DNA from: Spirochaetales bacterium
Lineage (GTDB): Bacteria; Spirochaetota; Spirochaetia; UBA9216
NCBI GenBank assembly: GCA_016839055.1
Contig: JAEKNX010000007.1
Span: 1-64,000, forward strand
Direction: 5' to 3'
DNA length: 64,000 nt
Under the pieces are notes generated by a model. The model ran no database searches. It saw only the letters and a list, made by a program, of their open reading frames with translations, and had not been told where the DNA came from. Shown in pieces: positions 25,247 to 35,500 of this stretch (position 1 is its first letter; each line of letters opens with the position of its first letter). The translations under genes and the position numbers were made by a program.

Positions 25247-26731
25247 GTGAGTTATCTCGGAATTGACCTTGGTACAACCGGCTGCAAGACTGTTCTTTTT
25301 GATGAAAGGGGAACGGAATTGGCTTTTGCCTATCGTGAGTACACGATAGTAACAGATGAGCGCGGGCACGCTGAGCTGGATTCAAGGCGGGTCTGGAACC
25401 ATGTGAAAAACATGATAAGAGAATGTGCCGCGCAGGCTGAAGGCGTCATTGATGCGGTTTCGGTAAGCTCTCTAGGTGAGGCCATGGTTCCGGTCTCGGA
25501 GGGGAGGGAGTCCCTGGGGAATTCTCTGCTGAACTTCGACAGCCGGGGCGGGGAGTATCTTGACGACTTCAGGAAGCTCATCTCAGATACTGATCTCTAC
25601 AGGATCAACGGTAACGTGTCCGGTCCGAACTATGCTCTAAGTCGCTTTCTCTGGTATCTGAATAAACACAGAGCCCTCTATGATAAGACCTATAAATTCC
25701 TCTTGTGGGGGAGCTATATCCTGTTTATGCTCGGAGCCGATCCGGTAATCGATTATTCCCTGGCCAACAGAACACTGCTTCTTGATATCAAAACAAAGAG
25801 GTGGAATTCTCAGCTGATTGAGAGACTCGGCCTCGATGCTCTTAAGCTCCCGGAGCTTGCCGAGGCAGGCAGTCTATGCGGCCGGATGTCCGTCAGCCTT
25901 ACAGAAGAACTCGGGCTGCAGTCCCCTCCGCTTCTTGTTGTCGGAACCCATGATCAGTGTTCGAATGCCGTAGGCTGCGGTGTCCTTAATAAGGGAACGG
26001 CAATGTACGGGATGGGAACCTTTCACTGCATTGTTTCGGTTTTCGAGCAGCGTCCGCGTACTTCCGAGATGCTCACTAGGGGGCTCAACACCGAGCACCA
26101 TGCGGTTCCGGGCCGCTGGGTTTCCTTCATCTATAACCAGGGTGGAATTCTGCTTAAATGGTTCAGAGATACCTTTGCCCCGGACTCGGCCGGAGGAGTG
26201 GATCTGTTCAGGAGGCTCCTGGACGAAATGCCTGAAGGACCGAGTCCTGTTTCTGTTCTTCCTCATTTCACTACTACCGGAACGCCGGGGTTTATCGATA
26301 AGACCAGCGGGCTGATTGCCGGACTGACAATCGATACCTCCCGCGGGGATATCTGCAAAGGGGTCCTCGAGGGGATAGCCTTTTATCTGAAAGAGAACCT
26401 CGATAATCTTCCTGAGGGAATGATAATTGATGAGTTTACCGCAGTCGGCGGCGGCAGCAGATCAGACCTATGGATGCAGCTGACTGCGGACATTCTCGGG
26501 CGGCCGTGCATGCGGACTCAAGAGGCTGAAGCCGGAGCATTGGGAGCAGCCATATTAGCAGCCTGCGGAGCCGGATACTATAACAGTATTACTGAGGCGG
26601 TAGAGCAGATGGTTTCTTTCGGTGAAGTTTTTCGGCCGGCAGCAGGCTGTGATCGGTATCTTGAAAATTACATGCGTTACAAGGAAATAGCTCCGCGCTT
26701 CGGCGACTTTCTTTCACAGTTTAAAAAATAA
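25247..26731 (+). CDS. FGGY-family carbohydrate kinase
   Basis: A 494-residue sugar kinase. The N-terminal ATP/sugar domain opens with YLGIDLGTTGCKTVLFDE. Further motifs include AVSVSSLGEAM, VVGTHDQCSNAVGCG (the catalytic Asp in the HDQ segment) and the C-terminal ATP-binding GGGSRSDLWMQLTADILG. It would phosphorylate a ketose or polyol at the end hydroxyl. It starts at GTG with AAGGA ten bases ahead. As the last gene of the operon, after an aldolase, it most simply makes the ketose 1-phosphate that the aldolase splits. Family members include xylulo-, fuculo- and erythrulokinases; I cannot choose among them. Confidence 0.9.
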   Translation: MSYLGIDLGTTGCKTVLFDERGTELAFAYREYTIVTDERGHAELDSRRVWNHVKNMIRECAAQAEGVIDAVSVSSLGEAMVPVSEGRESLGNSLLNFDSRGGEYLDDFRKLISDTDLYRINGNVSGPNYALSRFLWYLNKHRALYDKTYKFLLWGSYILFMLGADPVIDYSLANRTLLLDIKTKRWNSQLIERLGLDALKLPELAEAGSLCGRMSVSLTEELGLQSPPLLVVGTHDQCSNAVGCGVLNKGTAMYGMGTFHCIVSVFEQRPRTSEMLTRGLNTEHHAVPGRWVSFIYNQGGILLKWFRDTFAPDSAGGVDLFRRLLDEMPEGPSPVSVLPHFTTTGTPGFIDKTSGLIAGLTIDTSRGDICKGVLEGIAFYLKENLDNLPEGMIIDEFTAVGGGSRSDLWMQLTADILGRPCMRTQEAEAGALGAAILAACGAGYYNSITEAVEQMVSFGEVFRPAAGCDRYLENYMRYKEIAPRFGDFLSQFKK

Positions 26732-26808
26732 TTAATGTATAAGTCCGCAGGGTGCAGATTCCGCCTTAATTTCTTTGCTTTTTTCATATATATGAGTAAT
26801 TTAAGCAT

Positions 26809-27804
26809 ATGAATAAAGCTAGTAAAATAAAAATCATATTTTTAATCTTCTTTCTTGTCTCAACTTTTTCTTTATCCATTGCGGCTGAGGGCATGAGAGA
26901 GAGTAGTTCGGAAAGTGATACGACGGAGGCTATGTCTGTGAAAGAACGAATGAATAAGAGGCTTGATACCGATGCGTTTCGGGTCATTGAATTGAAGGAT
27001 ACTGAAAGGCCGTTTACCGGGGATTATTGGGATAATCATGAAGATGGAACCTATGTCTGCAGGCGCTGCGGTGAGCCGCTTTACAAGTCGTCGGATAAAT
27101 TTGATTCCAACTGCGGATGGCCCAGTTTTGATGATGAAATTGAGGGAGCAGTAAGGCGGCAGATTGATGCGGATGGACACAGGGCTGAGATTCTCTGCAA
27201 CACCTGTGATGCTCATCTGGGACATGTTTTTCTCGGTGAGAAGTTAACTGATAAGGATACAAGGCATTGTGTAAACTCATTGTCGATGAGATTTGTTCCT
27301 ACTTCCGGCGAAACCGGAAGGGCAGTATTCGCCGGAGGCTGCTTCTGGGGAGTTGAGTACTTTTTCAATAAGGTGGACGGAGTTAAGGACGTAACTTCCG
27401 GCTATACGGGCGGCAGCACGAAATACCCGACATATAAGGAAGTCTGTAATGATGATACCGGTCACCTAGAGGTTGTCGAAGTGCTCTATGATCCTGAGAT
27501 CGTGAGTTATCGGGAGCTTGCAAAACTATTCTTTGAAATCCATGATCCAAGTCAGAGTAATGGCCAGGGCCCCGATATTGGGGACCAATATTTGTCGGTT
27601 GTTTTTTATGAAAACGCCGACCAGAGGAAGACGACCGAGGAGCTTATAGCAATTCTTAACGAAAAAGGAATGAATGTGGCTACCAGCATCCTGCCCGCGG
27701 CAGCCTTCTGGCCTGCAGAGGATTATCATCAGGACTATTACGCTAAAAACGGAAAATCTCCATACTGTCACTCTTATACCAGTCGATTTCAGGAAGATAA
27801 TTAA
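26809..27804 (+). CDS. msrAB: Exported MsrB-MsrA fusion methionine sulfoxide reductase
   Basis: A 331-residue bifunctional enzyme with a signal peptide (about residues 1-26). The MsrB domain comes first (about 50-165): zinc cysteines Cys84, Cys87, Cys130 and Cys133 and the catalytic RHCVNSLSMRF (Cys154). The MsrA domain follows (about 170-325): catalytic GGCFWG (Cys178), then DPSQSNGQGPDIGDQY and the end motif YHQDYY. It reduces both stereoisomers of methionine sulfoxide in exported proteins. The B-then-A order is the reverse of the classical A-B fusion PilB/MsrAB. No TlpA-like thioredoxin domain or ccdA-like electron donor gene is adjacent. A bidirectional terminator follows. Confidence 0.93.
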   Translation: MNKASKIKIIFLIFFLVSTFSLSIAAEGMRESSSESDTTEAMSVKERMNKRLDTDAFRVIELKDTERPFTGDYWDNHEDGTYVCRRCGEPLYKSSDKFDSNCGWPSFDDEIEGAVRRQIDADGHRAEILCNTCDAHLGHVFLGEKLTDKDTRHCVNSLSMRFVPTSGETGRAVFAGGCFWGVEYFFNKVDGVKDVTSGYTGGSTKYPTYKEVCNDDTGHLEVVEVLYDPEIVSYRELAKLFFEIHDPSQSNGQGPDIGDQYLSVVFYENADQRKTTEELIAILNEKGMNVATSILPAAAFWPAEDYHQDYYAKNGKSPYCHSYTSRFQEDN

Positions 27805-27811
27805 TAAAAAA

Positions 27812-27842
27812 AGCCGCGGCAGAAATTGAACTGACCGCGGCT
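27812..27842. terminator. Bidirectional intrinsic terminator
   Basis: AGCCGCGG (27812-27819) pairs with CCGCGGCT (27835-27842) between A- and T-rich flanks, serving the convergent msrAB and FMN-binding genes. Confidence 0.8.
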
Positions 27843-27860
27843 ATTTATTATTTTTGTGAA

Positions 27861-28772
27861 TTACTTGCCGAAAGCATCTGAAAATAATTTAACAATGTCG
27901 TTGATGTGGATGCTGACACCTGCAATTGCATCAGTTGTAGCATCAGCCTTCATCTCGGGAACGCTCTGGTTTTTAAGAATATAAGCTTCAAGCATCTCAG
28001 CCTGTTCATTCCATTCAAACTTTGAACCCGCAAATGCCTTCATACCGTATCCCTCTCCGAGTTCATCTTTTGACAGCGGTTTACGCGGATCCGGGTTGCC
28101 GTCTTTGTCTTTTGCAAAGAGGTTTGCGTTCGAGCCGTCATCAGCGAGGGGGTTTTTATTCACTGCATTCAGGTTTACCGAAACGATTGTTCCGTTTGCG
28201 ACAATGAAGTCCGCGGCTGCAGCCCATCCATTATCAGCCGGGGCGAGTTTTACGTTTACAACATAGTCGTTGGCTTTGATTTTGCCGGCAGGAACAGCCT
28301 TGCCTGACAGAGCTTTTCCGGCAAGAGTATAGAACTCAATAACATGAACACTTACGCCGGTGCCTGCATCAGTCTTGAGCATATCGGTATGGCCCTCAGC
28401 GTCAGTATACTTGAATGCGGCAGGATCCTGATTTTTCAGCAGCCATGCTTCAGCGGCTTCAGCCTGTTCATACCAATATGACGCGGCTTTTCCGTACTTA
28501 ACCATACCGTAGGCTTTATTCTCTGACATTCTGCGTTTGTCGCCTTGAGGCTGTATGTTGGTTCCGCCCCAGTATGTCTCGGATATCTTGCCGTTTTCAA
28601 CACTGATAACGACGAAGTATTTCCAGCCGGATCCGGCGAAATTTTCTTCCTGAGCATAATAAACGCCATCCGTGTAGGATGGTCCGGATGATTCCTGATT
28701 CCCTTTGGCAAAAATAGTTGTTCCTGTAAAAACAATCAGCAGAACAGTAAGTAAGAGAAATAGTTTTTTCAT
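27861..28772 (-). CDS. Exported FMN-binding domain protein with two repeats
   Basis: A 303-residue exported protein whose signal peptide ends IFAKGNQES, again spirochaetal and lacking a lipobox. The mature part contains two similar halves, each with a GYGMVKYG or GYGMKAFA word, an EQAEAAEAWLLKNQ or EQAEMLEAYILKNQ helix, and a final TGVSVH or AGVSIH motif. That motif lies where RnfG/NqrC-type FMN-binding domains have the flavinylated SGAT threonine; here Ser replaces Thr. The duplication indicates two flavin sites per chain if both are modified. An AAGGAGATATCA site sets the start at 28772. Its electron partner is not in the window. Confidence 0.83.
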   Translation of the reverse strand: MKKLFLLLTVLLIVFTGTTIFAKGNQESSGPSYTDGVYYAQEENFAGSGWKYFVVISVENGKISETYWGGTNIQPQGDKRRMSENKAYGMVKYGKAASYWYEQAEAAEAWLLKNQDPAAFKYTDAEGHTDMLKTDAGTGVSVHVIEFYTLAGKALSGKAVPAGKIKANDYVVNVKLAPADNGWAAAADFIVANGTIVSVNLNAVNKNPLADDGSNANLFAKDKDGNPDPRKPLSKDELGEGYGMKAFAGSKFEWNEQAEMLEAYILKNQSVPEMKADATTDAIAGVSIHINDIVKLFSDAFGK

Positions 28773-28874
28773 TGATATCTCCTTAATATTTTTCATCAGT
28801 ATGTTAATAATAGACTGATTTACTAATGTATTATAAGAATTATAGTTATAGATGTCAAACTAAGGGATGAATAA

Positions 28875-29312
28875 TTATTTTATTGGTGCTATTACGCCTT
28901 TTTTGAGGATGATGTTCGCATAGAGAGCCGTTTCGCCGGTTGATACTACCGCGAACGCATCTCTCGTTCTTTTGTAGTATTCGAAGCGCTCGATGAACTC
29001 ATATTTCACGTCAATATCCTCATGTTCGGCTACAATTTTCCTGATGGTGTCCCAGATGACTGGAACTGTTGTATCTCCGGGGACAACCTCCATCAGTCCG
29101 GCCTGATACTCTGAATAGGTATCGAGAGGAAGCAGCTGCATCACGGCGCTCAGGACATCCGGCAGATTATGACCGTCGGCTCTGACAAGGCGTTTTGCGC
29201 AGGATGCAGCTGGAAAGTTCGCGTCGACAATTACAATGGTATCTCCATGTCCCATTTCCTGCAGAATCTTAAGCAGGTCGGGTGAAAGAATTGATGGTAT
29301 TCCTTTTAGCAT
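28875..29312 (-). CDS. RbsD/FucU-family sugar mutarotase
   Basis: A 145-residue protein of the RbsD/FucU fold, opening MLKGIPSILSPDLLKILQEMGHGD, with DANFP (the active-site Asp) and the family pattern VVSTGETALYANIILKKGV at the C-terminus. FucU interconverts the anomers of L-fucose; RbsD acts on ribopyranose. The start at 29312 follows a TAGGAGAAGAATA ribosome site. It diverges from the mannose-1-phosphate guanylyltransferase gene. Its length and the retained tyrosine near the C-terminus fit FucU better than RbsD, but I regard the sugar as undecided. Confidence 0.85.
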   Translation of the reverse strand: MLKGIPSILSPDLLKILQEMGHGDTIVIVDANFPAASCAKRLVRADGHNLPDVLSAVMQLLPLDTYSEYQAGLMEVVPGDTTVPVIWDTIRKIVAEHEDIDVKYEFIERFEYYKRTRDAFAVVSTGETALYANIILKKGVIAPIK

Positions 29313-29465
29313 TATTCTTCTCCTATTGTATAAATTAAGCGATACATTCGGTGACTTAGTCCCCGGCATAGATTGAAATTATAGCACATGAAATATCAGT
29401 TTATCTATGTAAGGCTTTTGAAATCGAAAATTGACAGTATGCTGTTTATATACTACCCTCCCTAT

Positions 29466-30560
29466 ATGAGATATGCATTAATATTAGCCGGAGGAAGCGG
29501 AACAAGGTTATGGCCGATGAGTACGGCCTCCAAGCCTAAGCAGCTTATTCCATTTGTAAACGGCAGGAGTCTTCTTCAAATTGCGTTTGAACGGTTGGAA
29601 GGTCTTGTTGAAAAGGATAAAAGATTTATATGCGCCGGAAACTCCCATAAGGATATGATAATAGAGGGGCTTGAAGGATTCAATGAGTCGCAGTTTATCG
29701 GTGAACCAGATGGACGCGACACGCTGAACGCTCTCGCCTATAGTTCGGCGGTACTTAGAAAATTAGATCCGGATGCAGTCATAGCTGTCTTCACGGCAGA
29801 TCATATAATCGAGCCTGTTGATGAGTTTCTTAGGGTTGTGGAGAAGGGATTCAGAACGGCCGAAGATAATGAGAAGAGCCTTGTGACCTTCGGAATTACG
29901 CCCACCTACGCAGCAACCGGTTTCGGGTATCTGGAGTTAGGCCTTGGCCTGTCAGGGGGCTCACGTAGACTCCGGAGGTTTAGGGAAAAGCCTGTGCAAG
30001 CGGATGCGCAAGATTATTATTCTGCCGGTCCGGAGAATTATCTCTGGAACAGCGGCATGTTTATTTGGAGGGCTGATACCCTTCTTGAATGCGTTGAAAA
30101 ATACGAGCCGGAATGCTATCGTGGAATTATGAAAATAGTCGAAGCCCTGGAAAGTGACAGCTTCGATGATGTGCTGAATGATATTTATCCAGGTTTGAAA
30201 AAGATAAGCATTGACTTTGCGGTAATGGAGCCTGCTTCCGGAGACCCGGATTTTACCGTCGCGGCTGTTCCTATGCCGCTTACCTGGCTTGATATCGGCT
30301 CCTGGTCGGCATATGCCGGAATTTGTGAGATAGATGCGGCCGGGAACAATTACGGAATTAAAAATCATCTCCTTCTTGAGAGCAGCGGAACACTGCTCGC
30401 GTCAGAAGATGAGGATCATCTGATTGCCGGTATAGGCCTGGAAGATCTTATTGTTATTCACACATCGAAAGCTACGCTGATCTGTCCGAAAAATCGGGAT
30501 CAGGAGATAAAGAAGCTGTATAGTTCTATTGAAGAGAAATATGGTGATGTTTTTATCTAA
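29466..30560 (+). CDS. manC: Mannose-1-phosphate guanylyltransferase
   Basis: A 364-residue nucleotidyltransferase. The activator loop LAGGSGTRLWPMST starts at residue 8, and FREKP and YLWNSGMFIW match the GDP-mannose pyrophosphorylase family. It makes GDP-mannose from mannose 1-phosphate and GTP. It lacks the C-terminal cupin isomerase domain found in bifunctional enzymes, so it is monofunctional. The start MRYALILAGG is set by homology; no ribosome site is evident ahead of it, so a short-leader or leaderless transcript is possible. The next gene follows after 3 nt and is very probably co-translated. Confidence 0.88.
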   Translation: MRYALILAGGSGTRLWPMSTASKPKQLIPFVNGRSLLQIAFERLEGLVEKDKRFICAGNSHKDMIIEGLEGFNESQFIGEPDGRDTLNALAYSSAVLRKLDPDAVIAVFTADHIIEPVDEFLRVVEKGFRTAEDNEKSLVTFGITPTYAATGFGYLELGLGLSGGSRRLRRFREKPVQADAQDYYSAGPENYLWNSGMFIWRADTLLECVEKYEPECYRGIMKIVEALESDSFDDVLNDIYPGLKKISIDFAVMEPASGDPDFTVAAVPMPLTWLDIGSWSAYAGICEIDAAGNNYGIKNHLLLESSGTLLASEDEDHLIAGIGLEDLIVIHTSKATLICPKNRDQEIKKLYSSIEEKYGDVFI

Positions 30561-30563
30561 TTA

Positions 30564-32591
30564 ATGAGCAATATGGAGAACTTCTTGGCTTTAAGGAAAA
30601 AGGAAAAAGATAAATACAGGCTGCTTAAGCCTGATGAAATACAAACAATGACGGACCGCGGCTGTGTATGCGAAGATTGGGATGATGTTAATGTCGTTGA
30701 CGGGTTCACTCCGGAGGGCTTTAAGAACGTTATTTTCTACGGCGTGGTGAAACTCGGAAGAATGGACAAACGGATAGAGTCGGTTAGCGGTATTAGCCGT
30801 AAATGCGGGGTCTATAACGCGGCTGTTCACAATTGTACTATTGGAGACAATGTTTATATCCGCAATGTATCAAACTATATTTCCAATTATATAATAGAGG
30901 ATGATGTCGTCATTGACGGCATTAATACCCTTGAAGTAAGGGGCTCAACAACCTTCGGTAACGGCATTAGGGTAAAGGTGATAAACGAGGGCGGAGGTCG
31001 TGAGGTTCCTATTTATGACAGGTTGTCTGCTCATGAGGCCTACATAATTGCGCTCTACCGCCACCAGATAGCCCTCCTGGACAGAATGCGCGCGATAATT
31101 GATAATTACTCGGAATCTGTGAGATCAGGGATTGGAGTCGTCGGTAAGAGCGCGCATATCTCAAACTGCGGGAATATCATAGATGTGAAGATTGGAGAAA
31201 GTGCCGAGATTATTGGAATAGTGAGGCTAAAGAGCGGTACAGTAAACAGCAGCTATACGGCCCCGACAAAAGTCGGCGCCGGTGTTATTGCCGATGATTT
31301 CATCCTCGCATCGGGATGCAGCGTCCTTGACGGTGTCATCATCGACAAGTGTTTCATTGGGCAGGGTACTGAGCTGTCTAAACAGTATTCGGCTGAGAAC
31401 TCTGTTTTTTTCGCGAACTGCGGAGGTTTTCACGGCGAGGCTTGTTCGATTTTTGCCGGCCCCTATACGGTTACTCATCATAAATCAACTCTGCTTATCG
31501 CGGGACTCTATTCTTTCATTAATGCCGGATCAGGCTCTAATCAGAGCAATCATATGTATAAACTAGGACCTGTTCACCAGGGGATTCTTGAAAGAGGAAC
31601 CAAGACAACATCCAATTCATATCTGATATTCCCTACCAGGATCGGCGCGTTTACACTTGTAATGGGCAGGCATTCAGCCCGATCTGATACGGCGGATTTC
31701 CCATTCTCTTACCTGATTGAAGAAGATGGTGAGAGCGTTCTGGTTCCCGGGGTGAACATTAAGAGTGTGGGAACCATCCGGGACTCAAAGAAGTGGCCGG
31801 GACGTGACAGACGGCTTGGCTCTGACCGGCTTGACTACATAACCTTCTACCTTCTAACTCCCTATACCGTTCAGAAAATGATAAACGGAAAGGCTCTGCT
31901 GCAGCAGCTGCGCGACAGCGCAGGTCATTCGACCCAGAAGTTTTTTCATAATGGTGTTCGGATAAGCCGGACTGCCCTGGATAAGGGGATTAAATACTAT
32001 GATCTCGGAATCACCAGGTTCACAGGTAACGTGCTTGTAAGTTTGCTTCAGAAAAACAACTTCAGTACAATCGAAGAACTGCGTGAATGCCTTGAAACCG
32101 GAAATGAATATGGAAAGAGCAGATGGCTGGACCTTGCCGGGCTCATTGTTCCTGAGGCAGCGGTTAATGAATTATTTAAAAAAATTAAAGACGGTAACAT
32201 TACAAAGCCCGAAGAGTTGAACGCAGAGTTCAGGGAAATGCATGAGAACTACAGCGCCTACGAGATTGCCTGGATGACCGAGCGGCTTGAGGCAGTTCTG
32301 GGTAAAAGTATAAAAGAGCTTTCATCTGAAGACCTTTTAATAATCCTTGAGCAATGGATCACAGCAGTGGAAAGCCTCGACAACATGCGCTGTGAGGATG
32401 CCAGAAAGGAATTCAGCGCGACGGCGATGGTCGGCTTCGGAATAGACGGAGATCTATCCGACCGGAGGAAGGACTTTATCGAGGTAAGGGGTGAGGAAAA
32501 CTCGAATGATTTCATCACTCAGCTGAAAGACAGGCTCATGCTCAAGCAGCAAACTGTTAAAGAGCTTAAAGAAAAACTAGCTTCCTTATAA
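30564..32591 (+). CDS. DUF4954 beta-helix protein
   Basis: A 675-residue protein of the DUF4954 family. The first two thirds (about 70-330) carry many short repeats of the left-handed beta-helix kind (NCTIGDNVYIRNVSNYISNYIIEDDVVIDG; KVGAGVIADDFILASGCSV), as in hexapeptide acyl- and nucleotidyltransferases. The middle segment has GPVHQGILERGTKTTS. The last third is helical (LNAEFREMHENYSAYEIAWM). The role of DUF4954 is, to my knowledge, not established. Being encoded 3 nt after a mannose-1-phosphate guanylyltransferase suggests a job in nucleotide-sugar or glycan metabolism. No signal peptide or membrane segment is seen. Confidence 0.75.
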   Translation: MSNMENFLALRKKEKDKYRLLKPDEIQTMTDRGCVCEDWDDVNVVDGFTPEGFKNVIFYGVVKLGRMDKRIESVSGISRKCGVYNAAVHNCTIGDNVYIRNVSNYISNYIIEDDVVIDGINTLEVRGSTTFGNGIRVKVINEGGGREVPIYDRLSAHEAYIIALYRHQIALLDRMRAIIDNYSESVRSGIGVVGKSAHISNCGNIIDVKIGESAEIIGIVRLKSGTVNSSYTAPTKVGAGVIADDFILASGCSVLDGVIIDKCFIGQGTELSKQYSAENSVFFANCGGFHGEACSIFAGPYTVTHHKSTLLIAGLYSFINAGSGSNQSNHMYKLGPVHQGILERGTKTTSNSYLIFPTRIGAFTLVMGRHSARSDTADFPFSYLIEEDGESVLVPGVNIKSVGTIRDSKKWPGRDRRLGSDRLDYITFYLLTPYTVQKMINGKALLQQLRDSAGHSTQKFFHNGVRISRTALDKGIKYYDLGITRFTGNVLVSLLQKNNFSTIEELRECLETGNEYGKSRWLDLAGLIVPEAAVNELFKKIKDGNITKPEELNAEFREMHENYSAYEIAWMTERLEAVLGKSIKELSSEDLLIILEQWITAVESLDNMRCEDARKEFSATAMVGFGIDGDLSDRRKDFIEVRGEENSNDFITQLKDRLMLKQQTVKELKEKLASL

Positions 32592-32596
32592 CCATT

Positions 32597-35500
32597 TCAG
32601 AGAACAGTCTCATCCCGCCACATCGACTCTTCAGGGAGTGCTCCGCTGAGGAGCTTGTTCTTGAGATTGATTGTTCTCTCATCGGCGGTAACCTTGTAAT
32701 ATGCCTGCAGCTTTTTGTTCAGCTTGTCAAAAAGCCGCGGGATCTCGCTTCTGTTTCCGACAGCGGAACTTGCTATCATCAGCATTCGGTATGCAGACTC
32801 ACATAAGGGATCAGCATCAATCAATGTTCTCGCCCATTCAAGCCCCTCTCTGAACTCAGCGGAATTGAAAGAAAGCTGGATCATTTTAAATAGGACATTT
32901 CGAAATTTTGCCTTTAGAATTTCTCTTTCATCTCTTATGAAATCATAGTATAGATCACTTTCAAGGAAGTCGCCCTTATAAAGCTCGATCGCGGCGGTGA
33001 ACATTCTTACAGATGTTTCACGGCTGCCATTCGTCTCCGCCTCATTTCCGAGGGTGATATATTCGAGGAAACGATCAACATCGGTTACTACTGATTTTTC
33101 CTTGAACCTTATCGAATTTACATCAGTTGAGAGGAACTCGTCCTTGTCATTCAGCAGTTTTCGGAGGCGGTAGATTATTGTATTCAAGTTGTCTCTTGCA
33201 CTTTTATAAGAATAACGGGGCCAGAACAGCTCATAAATCCTTTCTTTCATCACACCGTTTTTACGGTAAACGATGAGGAGTTTCAGCAGATCCATGACTC
33301 TTTTCTGTCCGCCGAGAAGATCCGCGGAAATTTCCCGGCCTCTTACAACAACTGAAAAGTGCCCTAGAGTGGTTATCTCCAACTCATACTGTGATTTTGA
33401 AATATTTTCATACTGTTTATCGTGTTTTAGTCTCGGAAAATCCTCAAATATTGTACTTCCGTCTATTTCCGCGATTTTCTTTAGCAGCTCTGGTGAGCAG
33501 ATATCTATATTTGTGTATTCTTTGTCTCTGATTATCGCCTTCATTTCCTTGAAGTAAGCGGCGGAGGACGCTTTATCGCCTGTTAGATGTTTCGCATAGC
33601 CGCCGAGTGCGGCAGCTGTCGCATAGGGGTAGGGGTATTCTTCGGCCGATATCATTCCGAGGAGATCGTCAATAATCTCGATACATTTTTCCGCTCCCTC
33701 GGTATAGAGACTGGTCTCAGCGAGTGCAAGATAGCTGAACGGGAAGTCTGTCAGCAGCAGCTTGACATTTTCCACGTCAAGCAGTCTGTTGCAGTAGTAT
33801 TTTGCCCGGTGTTTGTTGTTGTTCCTGTAGGATAGAAGCATCTCAAAAAGAAATCTGAAGTTATAGCGGAGATATAGATTTTCTCCGGTTTCACTCTCTC
33901 TGAGTTTCTCATAAAGAGAATCGGCCTTATCTGTATTATTCAGATAAAGATTGTAGTAGACTAGATTAAGCTCAAGATAGGGTCTGAATGCAAATTCGGT
34001 GCCGGAGGCGGATAATGCCTTATGAATCTGCGAAATGGCATTGGAAATTTCCCCGCAATAAAAGAATGTGTCACCAAGGTAGAAACTCGAAAGGCTTTGA
34101 TACTGCCGGTAAAGATGGAAGCTTCCCTCGCTGAAGAGGTTTTCGGTCTTCTTGAGCAGCCTCTTTGCGGCATTAAATTCGCCTCTTGCGATATAGATTT
34201 TGGAAAGTACAAGTCTTGAACAGAGGAAGGCCTCTTCGTTGTTGATTCTTGTCGATGTCTCTTCGGCCCTGAGGGCTATTTCAAATGCTTTATCCTTCGA
34301 TGCTCCGGTCCACCATTGTCCAAGGGGAATCAGAACTTTAAGCAATTCGCGCTGCTCGGTATTTACTTTTTCGCCTGAGGATAACAGGAACTCGTCGGCC
34401 ATGTTGATAATATTACCGACTGTTTCCGCGTTGGTCTGGAAGAAGAAATAATTAGTCAGCAGAACCGTATAGATGGACGCTTCCCTGTTGTGTTCTCCCG
34501 TGTTTTTAAAAATATAGAGCAGTTTGAGAAGTTTCTTCCTCGAGGTCTCCGGCTGCATAAGGTTGTTGACTATGGCTTTGTAATATGCGATTGAGGAATC
34601 TTCCTCCTGCATAGATTCTGGAAAGAATTCGAGGACTTCGTTTATTGATTCATACTCATTACTGTTGATCAGATTTTCAGCAAAGGTTATCAGTTGCTGT
34701 TTGGCTTTTTCATATTCACCTGCCTCGCAGAGGTATTCTACAGCCTTTGCCGGATTTTCTTCCTCCATGAAGTAGTCGGCAATATCAACAAGGTTCTTTT
34801 TTTTTACTTTTGGTTCCATCTGGTTCAGTTCTGAAAACAGAAATGTTCTGAAAATTGGATTAAATACAAATCGGTACGAGGAAGGATTGAGGGTAGTGAT
34901 AAATAGATTAGTTCTCTGAAGATCTTTTATAAGCTGAAATCCGCTGTCGCCGGTTATGAGCTCAACCAAATGCGGCGTGAAATCAGTCGTGGCGCTAATT
35001 TTAATGATGGCTTTAGCCTTGTCGGCCGGAAGTAGGGGCATTATCTGGGTTTTGAAGTAATCATCAATTTCCGGTATAGACTGGGTAAGCAGGAAGTCCT
35101 CAAGCAGGTGTTCTCCCTCTTTCCTGCTCAGGCAGCAGATTCGTTCCAGAAGAAATATTATTCCTGTAATCCATCCTTCGGTTACTTCGATGAGTCTTTC
35201 GAGTATTATCGAATCAAAACTCATGTCATAGAGGTTGTAAATCAGAGAATGAATATCGTCTCTATTGAAGGCGAGATCCTTATTTTTAAGCTCGGCAAGT
35301 TCTTTTCTGGATCTAATCCTTGAAAGAGAAAGATTGGGTAATTCCCTTGAGAGCAGGATGATCTTGATTTTCTCAGACATGTCGTCGAGAATTTTTTCAA
35401 TAACTGAACAGGTTTCGACTGCATTGTTTACATATTCAAAATCATCAAGAATAAGATACAGGTTATCAGCCATTCTGTTTTTCATTCGTTCGATGAAGGC

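Noticed and set aside
29431-29454. Sigma-70 promoter ahead of manC
   Set aside because: TTGACA and TATACT are both present, but only 12 bases separate them, too few for a functional pair.
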